A stretch of DNA of 64,000 nt, taken from positions 16,268,544 to 16,332,543 of the forward strand of contig OX393582.1 of NCBI GenBank assembly GCA_947652605.1, in the 5' to 3' direction. Numbering within the stretch: position 1 is the stretch's first letter; each line of letters starts with the position of its first letter. Of the stretch, positions 22,649 through 33,828 are shown piece after piece. Made by a program: the position numbers and the translations under genes. The DNA is from Elmis aenea (Eukaryota > Arthropoda > Insecta > Coleoptera > Elmidae). The notes beneath the pieces were generated by a model. It saw only the letters and a program-made list of their open reading frames with translations, did not search any database and had not been told where the DNA came from.

Positions 22649-23342
22649 ATGTCTTTAGAAAATAAATTAAGTCCTGGTCCAAAGCCTAACGTGACGTATC
22701 CAATGGAGGTTCTTTATTGTGGAAATTGCACCATGCCCATAGAGGTTAGTAGGTATTTTATATAACCATCAAAACTATATAAAAAACGTTGCAGTATTGT
22801 GAATATTATCCCGAGTATGATAAGTGTAAACAATGGCTAGAACGAAATATGCCCACTGAATTTGAAAAACTACAAATTTGCGAAGCACCGGAAGGTAGTG
22901 GTGATGAAGAGAAGAAACGACAGAAGAGGGGCGGCAAAGGAATAATGAAGACAAAAAAGAAAGATGATGGACCTAAGCAAGTGTATGTTTCTAGGGCACC
23001 ACGTGGAAAAAAGAAATCTGTCACCGTAGTCACTGGTTTGAGCAGTTTCGGTAAAAATGGAGCTGTTGCAATGAACATCAAAATTTCATCGAATTTTGTT
23101 GTAGGCTTGGATCTTAAAGTTGCGGCGAAATTTTTTGGCACAAAATTTGCTTGTGGATCTTCAGTAACAGGTGATGATGAGATTGTAATTCAAGGAGACG
23201 TGAAAGATGATTTATTTGATGTGATCCCAGAAAAATGGCCCGAGGTAATTGGAAATATTATTTATTTGCTACTATATTACATAACTAAAATTTACAGATT
23301 GATGAAGATTTAATAGAAGATTTAGGAGATCAGAAACGATAA
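22649..23342 (+). CDS. DENR: DENR (density-regulated protein), complete
   Basis: DENR works with MCTS1 to recycle 40S subunits and to reinitiate translation after upstream ORFs. Exons are 22649-22744, 22795-23244 and 23298-23342, giving 196 residues (human DENR is 198). Both introns are tiny (50 and 53 bp), GT-AG and phase 0. An N-terminal zinc site is visible (C24, C27, C34, C43 in YCGNC and [11 protein letters not shown]). A Lys-rich linker follows, then an SUI1/eIF1 domain from about residue 95 ([39 protein letters not shown]), with the family's [17 protein letters not shown] tail ending QKR. The start is the first ATG and matches the family length. It is convergent with the next gene. Confidence 0.97.
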
Positions 23343-23414
23343 ATGGTTTTTATATTTTGTATTTACTTTACTTATTAAACTGTGCTTTTGTAAAGTTCTG
23401 TTTTTTAATATATA

Positions 23415-23420
23415 AATAAA
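23415..23420 (+). promoter_or_regulatory. DENR polyadenylation signal
   Basis: AATAAA 73 bp after the DENR stop and only about 40 bp before the stop codon of the opposing gene, so the two transcripts' 3' ends probably overlap. Confidence 0.75.
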
Positions 23421-23461
23421 CTTTAAGTTAATCTTAACTAAGGTTTTTCTTATTTAATGCC

Positions 23462-24382
23462 TTATACTGCTACTTCTTCCGTTTCTTTTTGTATATGTGG
23501 GAAATGCTTGGCTAAAATTTGCAATACTCCTTCAACTTGTTGTTCTGTGAGTCTTTCTTCACTATCTTCTACTAACTGCAAAAAAAGCATTTAAAACATA
23601 ATATTAATAATTGTCTTAATAACTTTACCAGTTGAATTTCCAATGCTGATGTTGGAGGATTATTTATCATCATTAACTTTTCGTTCTTATTTAAATTCAT
23701 CGGTTCTAATTCTTTAAGGCACTTGGTTACACTGTCTGGTGTTTGTAATTTACAAGGAGTATCTTCTAAATATCGTAAAGTCTGCAAATACACAACATAC
23801 AGTCATTAAATTTACAAAATATAATTTTTGTATAGGTATGGACAGTTAAACGGTAGTTTACTTTATGTAAAATAGCAGTTTTGAACCGTTTATTATTATA
23901 AAAAGAAATAAAGCAACCAATCTTAATACCACAAATATTAGAAAACAACCAATATGAATCACTTTGGAAAATATTGATCTATATTTCATCGTTTAATGCT
24001 GCAATTTCAGCTAATTCTAATATAACTACATTACACTAGTAAAACCAAATTAAATGTGTATTTATCAATTATTTACATTCTTTAATCTTTCTACTCTAAA
24101 TTCTGAATCATATTGTTTTTCGCCTGCAAGCAAACTGACACCACCGATGTTAGTAAAGGATTACACTTGTTTCGTAACACATATATTTATTACCTACCTC
24201 ATACGTAATTGTTGCCAGCTGCCCTTTATTTCGATTTCGGTTTCTGCTATCTTTTACATCATGTAAATGTTTCATAACCTCAAAGTTGCTCAGTGAGGCT
24301 ACATTACTATTTACACTACAATGAATAAATACGCAAATTAACGATATGTAAAAATACTAAAAGAGAATACTTGCATTTCCAT
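23462..24382 (-). CDS. CRCP: RNA polymerase III subunit RPC9 (CRCP), complete
   Basis: CRCP/RPC9 (yeast Rpc17) forms the stalk of RNA polymerase III with RPC8 and helps initiation. Exons on the minus strand are 24375-24382 (8 nt of coding), 24198-24315, 23629-23781 and 23462-23575, giving 130 residues with all phases compatible. Family landmarks are SLSNFEVMKHL near the N-terminus, TYETLRYLEDTPC, the central NKNEKLMMINNPPTSALEIQLLVEDSEERLTEQQ run typical of RPC9, and a short acidic tail ending EEVAV. The first intron uses a GC donor (GCAAGT) and a TAG acceptor; without it the conserved N-terminus MEIVNSNVASLSN is lost. It runs tail-to-tail with DENR, with 119 bp between stop codons. Confidence 0.92.
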
Positions 24383-25174
24383 CTTACTTTTCTATGGTTC
24401 AATATTTCATTTAAGCAGTATTTTTCTGTACGTTAACCCATTGGACGTTCAAGCAATAGCTTATTATAACTACTACGAGTATTTAGATGACCTACTGCTT
24501 GCGCGTTTTAATGTCAAACTAAGTTAATTAACCAAATACCGCTAGGAAAATTGTGTTAGTGTGTTTACAATTTCACAATATTAAATGTTTACTATTTTAG
24601 TATGATTATGTAATAAAAAATTGTTAGAATCGTGACAACAAATTTCAAAAAATATTTTGAAAAGTTAAACGATAGTTCAAAACTTTCAACCAATCAGAAT
24701 ACATACAGGCTAGCGACGTCACTGGTAACACAAATTTAAATTAGAGGTAGATTTCTAATGTCTGTTTTTTAATCAGATTTTCCTTAACAGTAAATCCAGT
24801 TTTTTACGTGTTTACTTTTTAAGTAGTTAATGAAATAAATGTTCAGTTGTTTCAGTGATCATTCAATTGGATGTTTTTTTTTTGTATAATTTAAATAAGT
24901 GAAGATTCTCTGTCGGTTTTTACGTTGGAAAATGTTATGCCTTTGTTTTATACAGAAAAGTCATCAAGCGCTAAACATAATTATTACAAATAAATGTATC
25001 TTTTCACTGGCCTTTGCTCATAATTTTTTTTCAGCCCAATAATATTGATAAATTTAATTTTCCCGTAATTCTATTAGGTCACATAACAAGAATAAGAAAA
25101 TAACAGATATACTGCTGAGAATATATTCTGAATAAATTTACATTTTCTTAAAACAAATATTTTACAACTACGTG
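24383..25174. other. CRCP upstream region / PLA2 3' region
   Basis: No coding frame. It should contain the CRCP promoter (just above 24382) and the PLA2 3' UTR (just below 25175). I see no clear TATA box or canonical AATAAA for PLA2; ATTAAA on the minus strand at 25053-25058 is a possible variant signal. Confidence 0.4.
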
Positions 25175-28100
25175 TTAAAAATTAGATTTTGCTTTTCGAA
25201 ATTTTCTACCATTTTTCGCGTCTTCTACACAAGGCACTTGGACTAAATTAAAATACACATTTCCCATAATACTAGCAGTGGGAGAATCCGAATTTTTCAA
25301 GCAACTATACAATCTATCATCACACTGGCAATGCGATTTTGTATACAAAGATCCGTTAGTGAGATTATATCGCTGTGAATAAGCACGCACTTTAATTGGA
25401 CAAAGATCATGTGCACGACAACACATGTCCACACTTGCATCTGTCCCTAAATCATGGTAATCTAATGCAATATCACCAGTGCCACACCATTTAGTTCCTA
25501 AAAAAAACAGCAAGAAATCAAAAATCACTTTCTCTGCGTTTATTTAAGGCTGTAGTTATGCAACTCTTGAGTTCGTCGTGCCACCTTTTACATTACGTGT
25601 ATCGTGTTATAAACTTTTTCAACGCTTCAAGAAACCGCTTTAAGTCAAAAAACAATGTTTAATTACAATACATGTAGAATAATTACCACCTTTATGTCAG
25701 TTACACATAAGATAGATTTCAAACTTAGATAATAAAAGTAAAGTGTCGTTTTTATCTGCGACTTGGCAAACTAAAATAATATTACTGTCTATTGTTACAT
25801 AACTATAATCTTTAATAAAAAGCAGGTGCTTCTGTTGACAACTATACAAAATGTTTTTGTTGTTTACCTGGAATGATTCCGCTAAATAAAGTTAAAGGAT
25901 TATTTCCTAGCAGTCCTTTGGCGTTTGCAGGATTTCTCATTTTATGTGGAATGGCGGTGCGTGACTTCCGATAAGGCAATGTGTCCAGTTGATGACATTG
26001 CGACATAAGTGTTAACATTTCGTCGAATGAAATATATACAGGCCGTGAAATTTGTTTTAACTCCCCAAGAACTTCTATAGCCTCATTTGGCTCACTGTAA
26101 CAATGAATTAATATCAGTACAGTATAAAAAGCAAAGCATTTTATTTTAAGAGCGATTGACTTAAGCCGCTTAAAATTAAATTATAATCAACATTATATGA
26201 ATATAACATGGATCACTACGGTGATCATATTTTTTTTAGAGAAAATAAAGGACAAATAGAGCCTACGGGACGGCAACCTTCGTAAAAAAATAACGTCAAA
26301 TTTTTTTTTTCTCAGTCGTCTTAACAACGAACGTAAAAATTTAATTTAAAAGCATTAACCATGTTAGCAACAAAAATAAAATATAGTTCTTTTTACACAC
26401 AACACTAATACCTATAATAAACACTGAATAACAATCAACATTTTTATTTTTATTTCAATGATATTTTTGGGAGAAAAATATTTTTTTAAAGGTTATTTTT
26501 GTTTTATGTACCTAATCGTAAAATTCTACACAGTTCATTTTATAATTACATTTGATGTAAATGCAAGCTTCCAGTATTTCGACTCTCAATAAATTTTTTG
26601 TTATTGACACAAATTATATTTATGATAAAAAAGACCCTCTCCGTAGTAGCGTTTAAACCCAGCAAACATAAAGCATACTCAACAATTAGCGATAGGTTTT
26701 AAAAACGTATTAAATTTTCAAAGAAATGGTGAAATATTGCAACCCATTTTTGTTCGACAGTTGTTGAACTTTGCTGCCATTTGTGTAATTTTTCTTTAGA
26801 TACAAAGTTTTTGATACAACAAACTTTATCGAAAAGATCACATTTTATTTATTTTATTGGAAAGAAAATTTTTTTTTTTCTACTTTGGAGCAAACGGAAT
26901 ATCATTTAAAAGGATCCGGTCATTTTAATTATTTCCTGTAAAGCATTATCCCACTGATGCAAGTAGGTAATCAATACAAGTTTAATAAAATTATTGCACA
27001 AATTCTTTAAATGATTTTGTTCTAAGAGTGACCTTTTTCCAATCGTGAGATAGTTGTTTTTTTTACATTTATGGTTAGAAACTTTTGCTTTTCGTTCGGA
27101 CAATTGAAGTTTAAATTTTTTTACAGTAACAAAATTTACGCACATTCTGAGATACAGTTTACTGCATGTGTTTATGAAATGTTGAAGCTTGACAATGGGG
27201 AAAAACCATATTTCAGCGAAGGGATTATTAAAAAAGGTTTTTTCTGCTCTAAAAAATATATATTCTGAGAGGCGCAAGAATTTTAAAATTCTTTACAAAG
27301 TCAGTAATAGAGAACCACCTAGCTTGACTGTACCCTTGTAGTTTTTGATACCGAACAGCGAACACATTTCATCACAAATTTCCTTAAAATTTTCAACTCG
27401 TGCTATACTTACAAGGGAGGGTCACGATACGTTGTCCCTACAATTTGATTAAGGCTGTGTTTGTTGCATCAAGGATATCACAAAATATTTTTTTTCAGAG
27501 TTATACGTGCCACTGGGCATTTCCTTATAGGGGAAAAACGGAAAAATTGGTATAAAAAGGTAATTTTTGCGATCGTGTTAGTCATGAAACCGTCAGTCAA
27601 AATTTAAATTTTCCTATTTACCAATGCGCTCATCCTTTGCAAGTAAAATGGTGTAAAGTTTTTGAAAAAATCTTGAACAGTTCCGGAGAAAAACGTCAAA
27701 AACAAAACTTCTGCATAAGCGCTATGATTTGAGAAGTTGTGGTATAACTAGATCTATGCGACTTGCATAGGCGTTTAACATAGGAAAAACAGTTTTTACA
27801 AAGGCCTCGTTTTTCGCGTTTTTCTCCAGAACCGTTTAAGATTTTTTCAAAAATTTTGAACCATTTTAGTTGCAAAGGATGGGCGCATTGGTAAATAGAA
27901 AAATTTGATTTTGTCTCTGACGGTTTCATGGACAACGCGATCGCAAAAATAACTTTTTTATACCAATTTTTCAGTATTTCCCCTATTTTCCCGAAGGAAA
28001 TGGCCAGTGGCACGTATAACTCTGCAAAACATTTAGTTTTGATGTCCTTGATGCAATAAACACAGCCTTAATCAAATTCTAGCGACAACGTATCGTGACC

Positions 28101-31100
28101 TTCCCCTGGTTAGTTACTACATTGAATTTAATAAAATTGGCGTACTTTATACTCCAGCGCGCCCGTTCGAGGGTTAAGTTGACCAAAATATTAATTTTGA
28201 TTTAGAAATAAAAATATTTATAATCTTCGAGAAACTAATTTTTCAGTGTAATATTCAATTTAAGTTACCCTCAGAGGTTACGTGATCAGAAGATCGCGTT
28301 GTTGGATCTATATGGCATTTGAAAGTACGAGTTCGACCCCTGACTTTTTCGGGCAAGAGAAATCATATAAATTACATTCACACCTTTTTCTATATCCGAA
28401 GAAATTACATTTAATATCCCGTATGATGTCAACATACCTTTAAATAAAAACAGGTAAAGTTTAAAAGTAAAGAAATGTTAATAACGCCAATCCAACTGAT
28501 GTTAGATAAACCGATAACGTACTGGGTAGCCGTTTCATGACTATACAAACGTTAAATAATTATTTCATACCAAAATCGACGTTTCAAAGGCAAATATAAC
28601 TTACATTAATCAACAAATAATATCTTTTTTACTGCTTAGACGAGGGTGAATGATAATCGTAGAATAGGTACACGCCAGCTCGCTCAGTGGCGCGCCAGCA
28701 GTGTCCGGCGCCTGTGTGCAGAACTTTGGTTGGCGCCTATTTCCAGATTTTTGTACCAAAAAGTTAACTCCAAAAAAAAAAAAAAAACGTCGCCACTTGG
28801 TGTTTTGCTGCCCAAAAGTTAAGCCAAAAAAAACTATGCAATTTGGTCTGCGCCACTGCCTGCGTCTACCTCTCGCCCAAAATACAAAATCACTTTATAA
28901 AAACGTATCAGTGAGTACAAATGAAATACGAAATATATAAATTATAAATATATTGCACAAGCACTAGGAACACAATAAAATATATAAAAAACAATAAACA
29001 AACAAGAAGGGTACAAAAACATCAAATATCACTTGGAAGAAAATAAATTGCATCTTATAGTTTTGCATAAATTAACAAATAATAGATAACAGAAAGAAAA
29101 ATCATTAAATAAATTGAACTTTTCTAGCCTTCATTAGTGAAAATTTTTGAATAATATCGTGTATATCAAGTTTATTCAAAATATCTGACTCTATTGATAT
29201 GATGGCAAGCAGGGCCGTGTTTAGGGGGGGGGGGGGGCGAAGGGGGCGCTCGCCCCGGGCGCCGAAATCAGGGGGCGCCAAAATCGCCATTGACGTCTTA
29301 TTTTTTTTTTGGAGATATCTACGTTACGCAGTACCAGCGCGAAATTATTTTGTGTCCTAGGCAAAGTTTATTGGCGCGTCCCTTCTTCCTTAAGTCCTTT
29401 TATCTAAATTGTAGAGTGTTATTAACAAGTAAATAACGTACGGCGTATGAGGTATAGACAGCTGACGTAGCGTGATAATGAACCCAAGAGCGCGTCAAGT
29501 AATAGTGATAGTGTAAGTAAGCACATTAAACTAATAACTGTGTAGTGAATTAAATTTTAAAATATAATCGTATAAATAAAGTTAAATAAAATAAAATATT
29601 ATCCATGGAGAAATTTTTTAAAGCGAGTGGTAGTAGTTATAAAAGAAAAAGAGACAAGGAAGAGAAAAACAAAGAAGAAGGCGGAATATCCAGTACGTAC
29701 AAACTAGTAATCAGATCACCAGATCAAGCAAAAACCAAAGGTTCAACGGAAGAAAAACAAATGGAGGCGTTAGTAAAAGTAATTAACCAATTGGTGGAAG
29801 AAGTTAAAAAGATAAGGGAAGAACAAAAAGCGTTTAGGGAGGAATTTAGTGCAACAAAAAAAGAAAACGAAGAGCTTAGAAAAAAGATGCTTAGCTTAGA
29901 AAACAGAATAGAAGAACCAGAAAAAAAAAAGAAAAGAAATATAAAATTGTGATAAAGGGGGCAAAATTTGATGAAAGTAACGGTACAGCAGGTATCGAAG
30001 AATTTCTAGATCAAAATTTAGGAGTCAAAGTAAATATCAAACAGATGTATGTGGTGGGTCGAAAATATGGCAAAAGTATGACAATAGCAATGACAAGTAA
30101 ATAGGAGTAAAATAAAATAAAGATGATGCAGTATAAGAGCAAATTAAAAGGTCAAAACGTTTACATAGACAATGACCTAACAGTAAAAGAAAGAGAAATA
30201 CAAAGAAAAATCAGAGAAGAGGCAGAAAAAGAAAGAAAAAAGTGCAAAAAAGTCAGAGTAGCTTATCAAAAACTCATTGTAGATAATAACATCTGGCTAT
30301 GGAATAAAGAGAAAGAGGAGCTACAGCAAAAAACAGACCCAAAAAACTAAGGACGGAAAACAAGTTACGGAAAAAATGGCACGATCACTACACGAAAACG
30401 GACATGAATAAGGAAAAACAGATAGCAATCAAAGCATGAGATACTAAAAATGAAAAAAATAGAGATAAGAAAGACAAAATGAGAATAGGTACTTGGAATA
30501 CCAGAAGCATAAAAAGAAAAGAAAAAGAAGCGATCATGGAAAAAAGTCAGCACAACACAACTCAACAGTCCTACAAACAGTAGAAAGACTCACGACTAAA
30601 AAAAATAATGTTCCTTAAGTTAAATGTTTAACTATTGAAGTATTTATTTATTTATTATTAAAAATATTACATGTGCATATTATGTTATTTTTTACCAAAT
30701 TGTATGTTCCTTAAGTTAAATGTTACCTAATTATTTATTTATTATTAAAAATATTATATGTGCATACATATGTGTGTTTTATAAAGTGTTTTTTAAAACG
30801 AGCCCCATTTTCCAAGCCCGAACAAAGTAGGCCCGGAGAAACTTTTTTTTTTTTTTAGAAATGGGGCGCAATTTTTCGTTCTTGCCCCGGGCGCCAAAAC
30901 ACCTAGACACGGCCCTGATGGCAAGATTTGAAAGTCTGTCTTGCACCATTGTGGAGCGCAAGTAGTTTTTAATAATTCTTAGTTTAGAAAAAGAACGTTC
31001 CGCAGATGCTACAGATACCGGCAATGACAAAAAAATCCGAAGAGCAATTGTAAAGTTTGGATAAACTGTGATTAAGTCGTTTGAATATATAAACTGCATT

Positions 31101-33828
31101 ATTTGATATACATCGTTTTTAAAATTAGCAATAAATGGTTGACAGTGTAAAATTTCTTCACATAAATCGTCTCCGTCAATGTCTGAATTATTATGATGTG
31201 TTAATTTTTGTTGTAACTTTTTACAACATGATAATAAATGTTCTTTTTTTTGTGAAGTACTTAACAAATACAAAAACTGAAATGAATTCATATGCTCTTT
31301 TAATAACGTAAATCTTTCCTGCAAAGATGTTGCTGCTTGATCTATTATGCAGAGAAAAAAATTTACTTTAAATGAAATTTCAGGATCTACTATACTTTCA
31401 TCTTCATGTTCGTAATCAAATTGTGTTGCCTTTTTACGTCGCCTCAGTGGTCTACTACAAAAAAATACAGATTGTGCGTCAAATGTTGCTGCAATTAATT
31501 TTGAGCTTTGTACAATTTAGGTTAGGTTTGCATTATACTCGCCCTTATAACCGATTGGATGACATCAATCGTGTGTTTACGATCGTAAGCCGACTACTGG
31601 CGAAAACAGACCTATTGCGAAAATTTTACCGTTATAAACTAGGCTCTGAATAAAATAAAATTTAATAAAAATGTAATTCATTTTTATATTGCACATTTAA
31701 CTTAATGAAATTTTTTTTTTTTTTAATTTTTGTCCGTGAGCTGACATTTTTTTGGCGCCTTTACTATCCTGGCGCCTGTGTGCACCGCACACTTTGCACA
31801 CTGTGTCGGCGCGCCCCTGACTCGCTTATCAGGTTTGGCGAACCGAAAATAAATGTATTACCATCGACTTGACAATAACCCTGAGTAGCATTTTAATGTT
31901 ATGTAACCTACAAACTTTTTTTTCAAGTACAACTTTTATCTTCCGCATAAACTATGTTCATAACAAAAGAAAACTAATAAAATAAAAGTTTTTTTATGTA
32001 ATATGCAGATTTTAATTGCGCAATCATTGAATAGCTATTTAAAAATATATCTTATTATGCAGGCAATCTTTAACCTTTACAAGTCGCGGAAAAATAATTG
32101 CAATAAAGTTTACCGAACACAAAAAAAACTCACAAAAAACTTTAAATGCAAATACAGGAAGAAAACTATGCGGTCTGCAGTTGCCATGACATTTTATAGA
32201 ATTAGAAAATTAATATAGGTAGTTATTTATCATTGATCATAATTTGCAATTACATTTAAATAGCTCAACAAGTAAAAGTGCGTATGTTAGAGATTTAATA
32301 TTTTGTAAGACACTTATTAATAAATCATTGACACCCTTTTCTTGCGTAAACCTATAATTCTAAATCAAATAAGCCTTGAAAACTTACAGAAAAATGGCAA
32401 AAAGTAACAAATGTTTCGATGTAAAATGTCTCGAGTGCTTCCATAGATAAGTTGCTACACGTTATTTATCGAATCTTTGACGTAAGTGTCAAGTGCATAC
32501 AAAACGAAAAAAGAATGCACCAGTTAAAAATAAATCAATAATTAGGTAATAGTTTCAATTATACAAAACGTTTTGACTTAAGTATACAGTGTGGCTGGTT
32601 TTTCATTGTCCAGCTTATATCTGCTGAAATATTAATGTTACCAAAAAAAGTTAAATGAGAAACTTGTTAAACAAAAGCTGGTCTACAAAATGGTGCTAAA
32701 AATTTTGTTCCATAGCCTACCAGTTTTTCGGAAAAATATCCAACTTTTGTTTTTTAAATAGAACACCCTGTATATTTTTACAGAATCACATTCTAAATCA
32801 ATTTCTCTTCACAATGATATTATCATAAGTACCATTTTGATTTTAAATTTTGCTCAATATTTCAAAAAAAGAGAATTATTATAGTCGGCTGTGGAAACAG
32901 CACAGCATATCAACTTTTTCATTATTTGTATAGTACATTTTTCTTAATTATAATTACACTTATTTCTGTCTGATTTGACAAGTGTTTGCTAATGTAAACA
33001 AATTTGACAGATATTTGCAATAAACAAAACAATATCACAGCCGACTTTAATAATTCCTTTTTTGAAATATTGTGCATAATTTAAAAGCAAAATGGTACTT
33101 ATGATATATCATTGTAAAGAGAAATTGATTTAGAATGTGATTCTGTAAAAATATACAGGGTGTTCTATTTAAAAAACAAAAGTTGGATATTTTTCCGAAA
33201 AACTGGTTGGCTATGGAATAAAATTTTTAGCACAATTTTGTAGACCAGCTTTTGTTTAATAAATTTCTCATTTAACTTTTTTTGGTAACTTTAATATTTC
33301 AGCAGATATAAGCTGGTCAATGAAAAATCAGCCACACTGTATAGTGAAAAGAAATGTATGTAATCAATATATTATTACATGAATGTTCCGTAGGACAATA
33401 AAACTAATTAAATATGCACCAATTACTTAATTTATTGTTCTGGTTATAGTACGTGAATATATATTGCCTTTAAGTATGCATTAACGTCAACTTTCGAAAA
33501 TCTTTGCTTTTTAAAATATTCGCCATTGTTAGCGGTAAAAATGTACTTACTAAACTTCGATCAGTTCACAATTTAAAAGCAATTTTTTTGGACCCAGTTC
33601 AACAACAGCCACAGTTTGATCAAAGAAATAGACCATTCGCAAAGAATCGTTCTTAACTCTTCTTCCACTATATTCTTTAATGCTCGTTTGTCGTTGCTCC
33701 CTTCCAAGAGAAAATCCACCAAATATTGGCAAAGACGGCAAATTTAACGACAACGATGGTTTTCCTTGAATTCCCAAAACGCATAAAACAAAAAATGTCA
33801 CGTACATCACTTCACTTGTCAAAATCAT
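25175..33828 (-). CDS. Secreted group III phospholipase A2, complete three-exon model
   Basis: A calcium-dependent secreted enzyme that hydrolyses the sn-2 acyl bond of phospholipids; the group III family includes the bee-venom type, but many insect members are not venom proteins. Exons are 33551-33828, 25868-26094 and 25175-25497, giving 275 residues with compatible phases. Residues 1-22 form a signal peptide (MILTSEVMYVTFFVLCVLGI). Exon 2 ends FSGIIPG and joins TKWCGTGD (calcium loop, about 169-177). The CCRAHDLCP motif follows with the catalytic His-Asp pair at about 198-199. The rest of the cysteine pattern (HCQCDDRLYSC, VPCVED) is present. The 7456-bp first intron is full of transposons. 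The substrate and tissue cannot be told from sequence. Confidence 0.92.
26217..27406. mobile_element. Truncated copy of the TACGGTGACCAT hAT-like element
   Basis: Starts TACGGTGATCATA, followed by 'agagaaaataaaggacaa' exactly as in the complete copy at 47376-48792. Internal blocks also match: 'aaagaccctctc', 'aaaaggatccggtc', 'aagtttaataaaattattgc'. It lacks the right end, stopping where the foldback at 27407 begins. Small ORFs here are not conserved between the two copies. Confidence 0.7.
27407..28113. mobile_element. 707-bp foldback element, family GGTCACGATACG (copy 1)
   Basis: The inverted arms share 'gtcacgatacgttgtc', 'ggctgtgtttgttgcatcaa', 'gagttatacgtgccactgg' and 'gcgcattggtaaat'. 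The two ends differ in their last bases: left 'acttacaagggaggg', right the inverse of 'taaccaggggaagg'. The same two end types occur in copy 2 at 38475-39200 in opposite orientation, so they are true element ends. The 105-codon ORF on the minus strand is an arm artefact. Confidence 0.8.
28114..28684. other. PLA2 intron DNA, possible SINE-like B box
   Basis: No gene. Around 28270-28350, 'gagttcgacccctgac' resembles a Pol III B box downstream of a 'tcagaagatcgcg' stretch, which could mark an old tRNA-derived SINE. There is no clear A box or tail. Confidence 0.3.
29605..30110 (+). pseudogene. Chimeric ORF: hAT-like start fused to LINE ORF1 coiled coil
   Basis: The first ~25 residues (MEKFFKASGSSYKRKRDKEE) resemble the start of ZMYM-type hAT transposases. 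The frame then becomes a long heptad coiled coil (MEALVKVINQLVEEVKKIR, ENEELRKKMLSLENRIEE), typical of non-LTR retrotransposon ORF1 proteins. The frame stops at 29952, but a neighbouring frame continues LINE-like (VIKGAKFDE, GIEEFLDQNLGVKVNIKQMY) to about 30100, so there is a frameshift in an A-run near 29925-29940. Confidence 0.6.
30123..30350 (+). pseudogene. LINE ORF1 C-terminal fragment
   Basis: KLKGQNVYIDNDLTVKERE, then QRKIREEAEKERKK, matches the end of L1/Proto2-type ORF1 proteins ('IYIDDDLTKEERE.Q..IR..A..ER..G'). A further fragment at about 30480-30545 reads MRIGTWNTRSIKRKEKEAI, the start of the ORF2 apurinic endonuclease. All are captured within the nested hAT. Confidence 0.65.
31820..32586. 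other. PLA2 intron DNA, no gene seen
   Basis: AT-rich. The 71-codon ORF at 32003-32218 is Lys/Asn-rich with no recognised motif. Confidence 0.4.
32587..33339. mobile_element. 753-bp foldback element, CAGTGTGGCTG ends
   Basis: TA flanks both ends (32585-32586, 33340-33341). The arms of about 300 bp share 'cagcttatatctgctgaaat', 'acaaaagctggtctacaaaa', 'cggaaaaatatccaac' and the inward module 'agaacaccctgtatattttt' also found in the elements at 43478 and 61830. It lies only about 210 bp from PLA2 exon 1. Confidence 0.85.
33551..33828 (-). CDS. PLA2 exon 1 (signal peptide and propeptide-like region)
   Basis: Starts with ATG at 33826-33828 and ends before a GTAAGT donor in phase 2, completing a Tyr codon with exon 2. 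Codes for the signal peptide, a Pro/Leu/Ser-rich stretch (SLSLNLPSLPIFGGF), a GREQR/GRR basic patch that could be a processing site, and a conserved MVYFFDQTVAVVELG segment. The start is supported by the signal peptide directly after the ATG. Confidence 0.85.

Larger units (their letters stand above)
29210..30917 (+). mobile_element. 1708-bp nested hAT element with perfect 8-bp target duplication
   Basis: The ends are CAGGGCCGTGTTTAG and the inverse of CAGGGCCGTGTCTAG. Flanked by identical 'atggcaag' at 29202-29209 and 30918-30925, fitting the nTnnnnAn hAT preference. Both ends are followed by GGGCGCC-rich DNA. The interior does not encode a hAT transposase but carries LINE-derived coding fragments. 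A 70-90-bp 3' unit with 'ttccttaagttaaatgtt' and 'attattaaaaatatta' is tandemly duplicated at about 30610-30775. Confidence 0.92.
29105..31460 (-). pseudogene. hAT transposase C-terminal region, split by a nested hAT
   Basis: Coding runs from about 31460 down to 30926 and resumes at 29209, ending at the stop at 29105. Recognisable parts are RRRKKATQFDYEHEDESI, ISFKVNFFLCIIDQA, QERFTLLKEHMNSF, and the hAT dimerisation (hATC) motif SVASAERSFSKLRIIKNYLR followed by DRLSNLAI. The tail on the far side of the insertion is ESDILNKLDIHDIIQKFSLMKARK, the usual end of ZMYM-like/hAT-5-type transposases. The N-terminal BED zinc finger and most of the RNase-H fold are missing. The frame is intact through the junction if one 8-bp copy and the insert are taken out. 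Confidence 0.85.
28685..31819 (-). mobile_element. Outer hAT element, internally deleted and hit by a second hAT
   Basis: The ends are CAGTGGCGCGCC and the inverse of CAGGGGCGCGCC, both followed by GGCGCC-rich subterminal DNA ('ggcgcctgtgtgca' near each end). Flanks share only 'ctcgct', so the 8-bp duplication is no longer exact. It retains the C-terminal third of a hAT transposase on the minus strand, itself split by the element at 29210-30917. Confidence 0.8.

Noticed and set aside
22806..23141. 111-codon minus-strand ORF
   Set aside because: Antisense shadow of the DENR second exon; no motif.
27696..28013. 105-codon minus-strand ORF in the PLA2 intron
   Set aside because: Lies within a foldback; the second copy of the family does not keep the frame.
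28270..28360. Possible tRNA gene from a GTTCGACCCC B-box-like motif
   Set aside because: No acceptor stem or anticodon arm; at best an old SINE.
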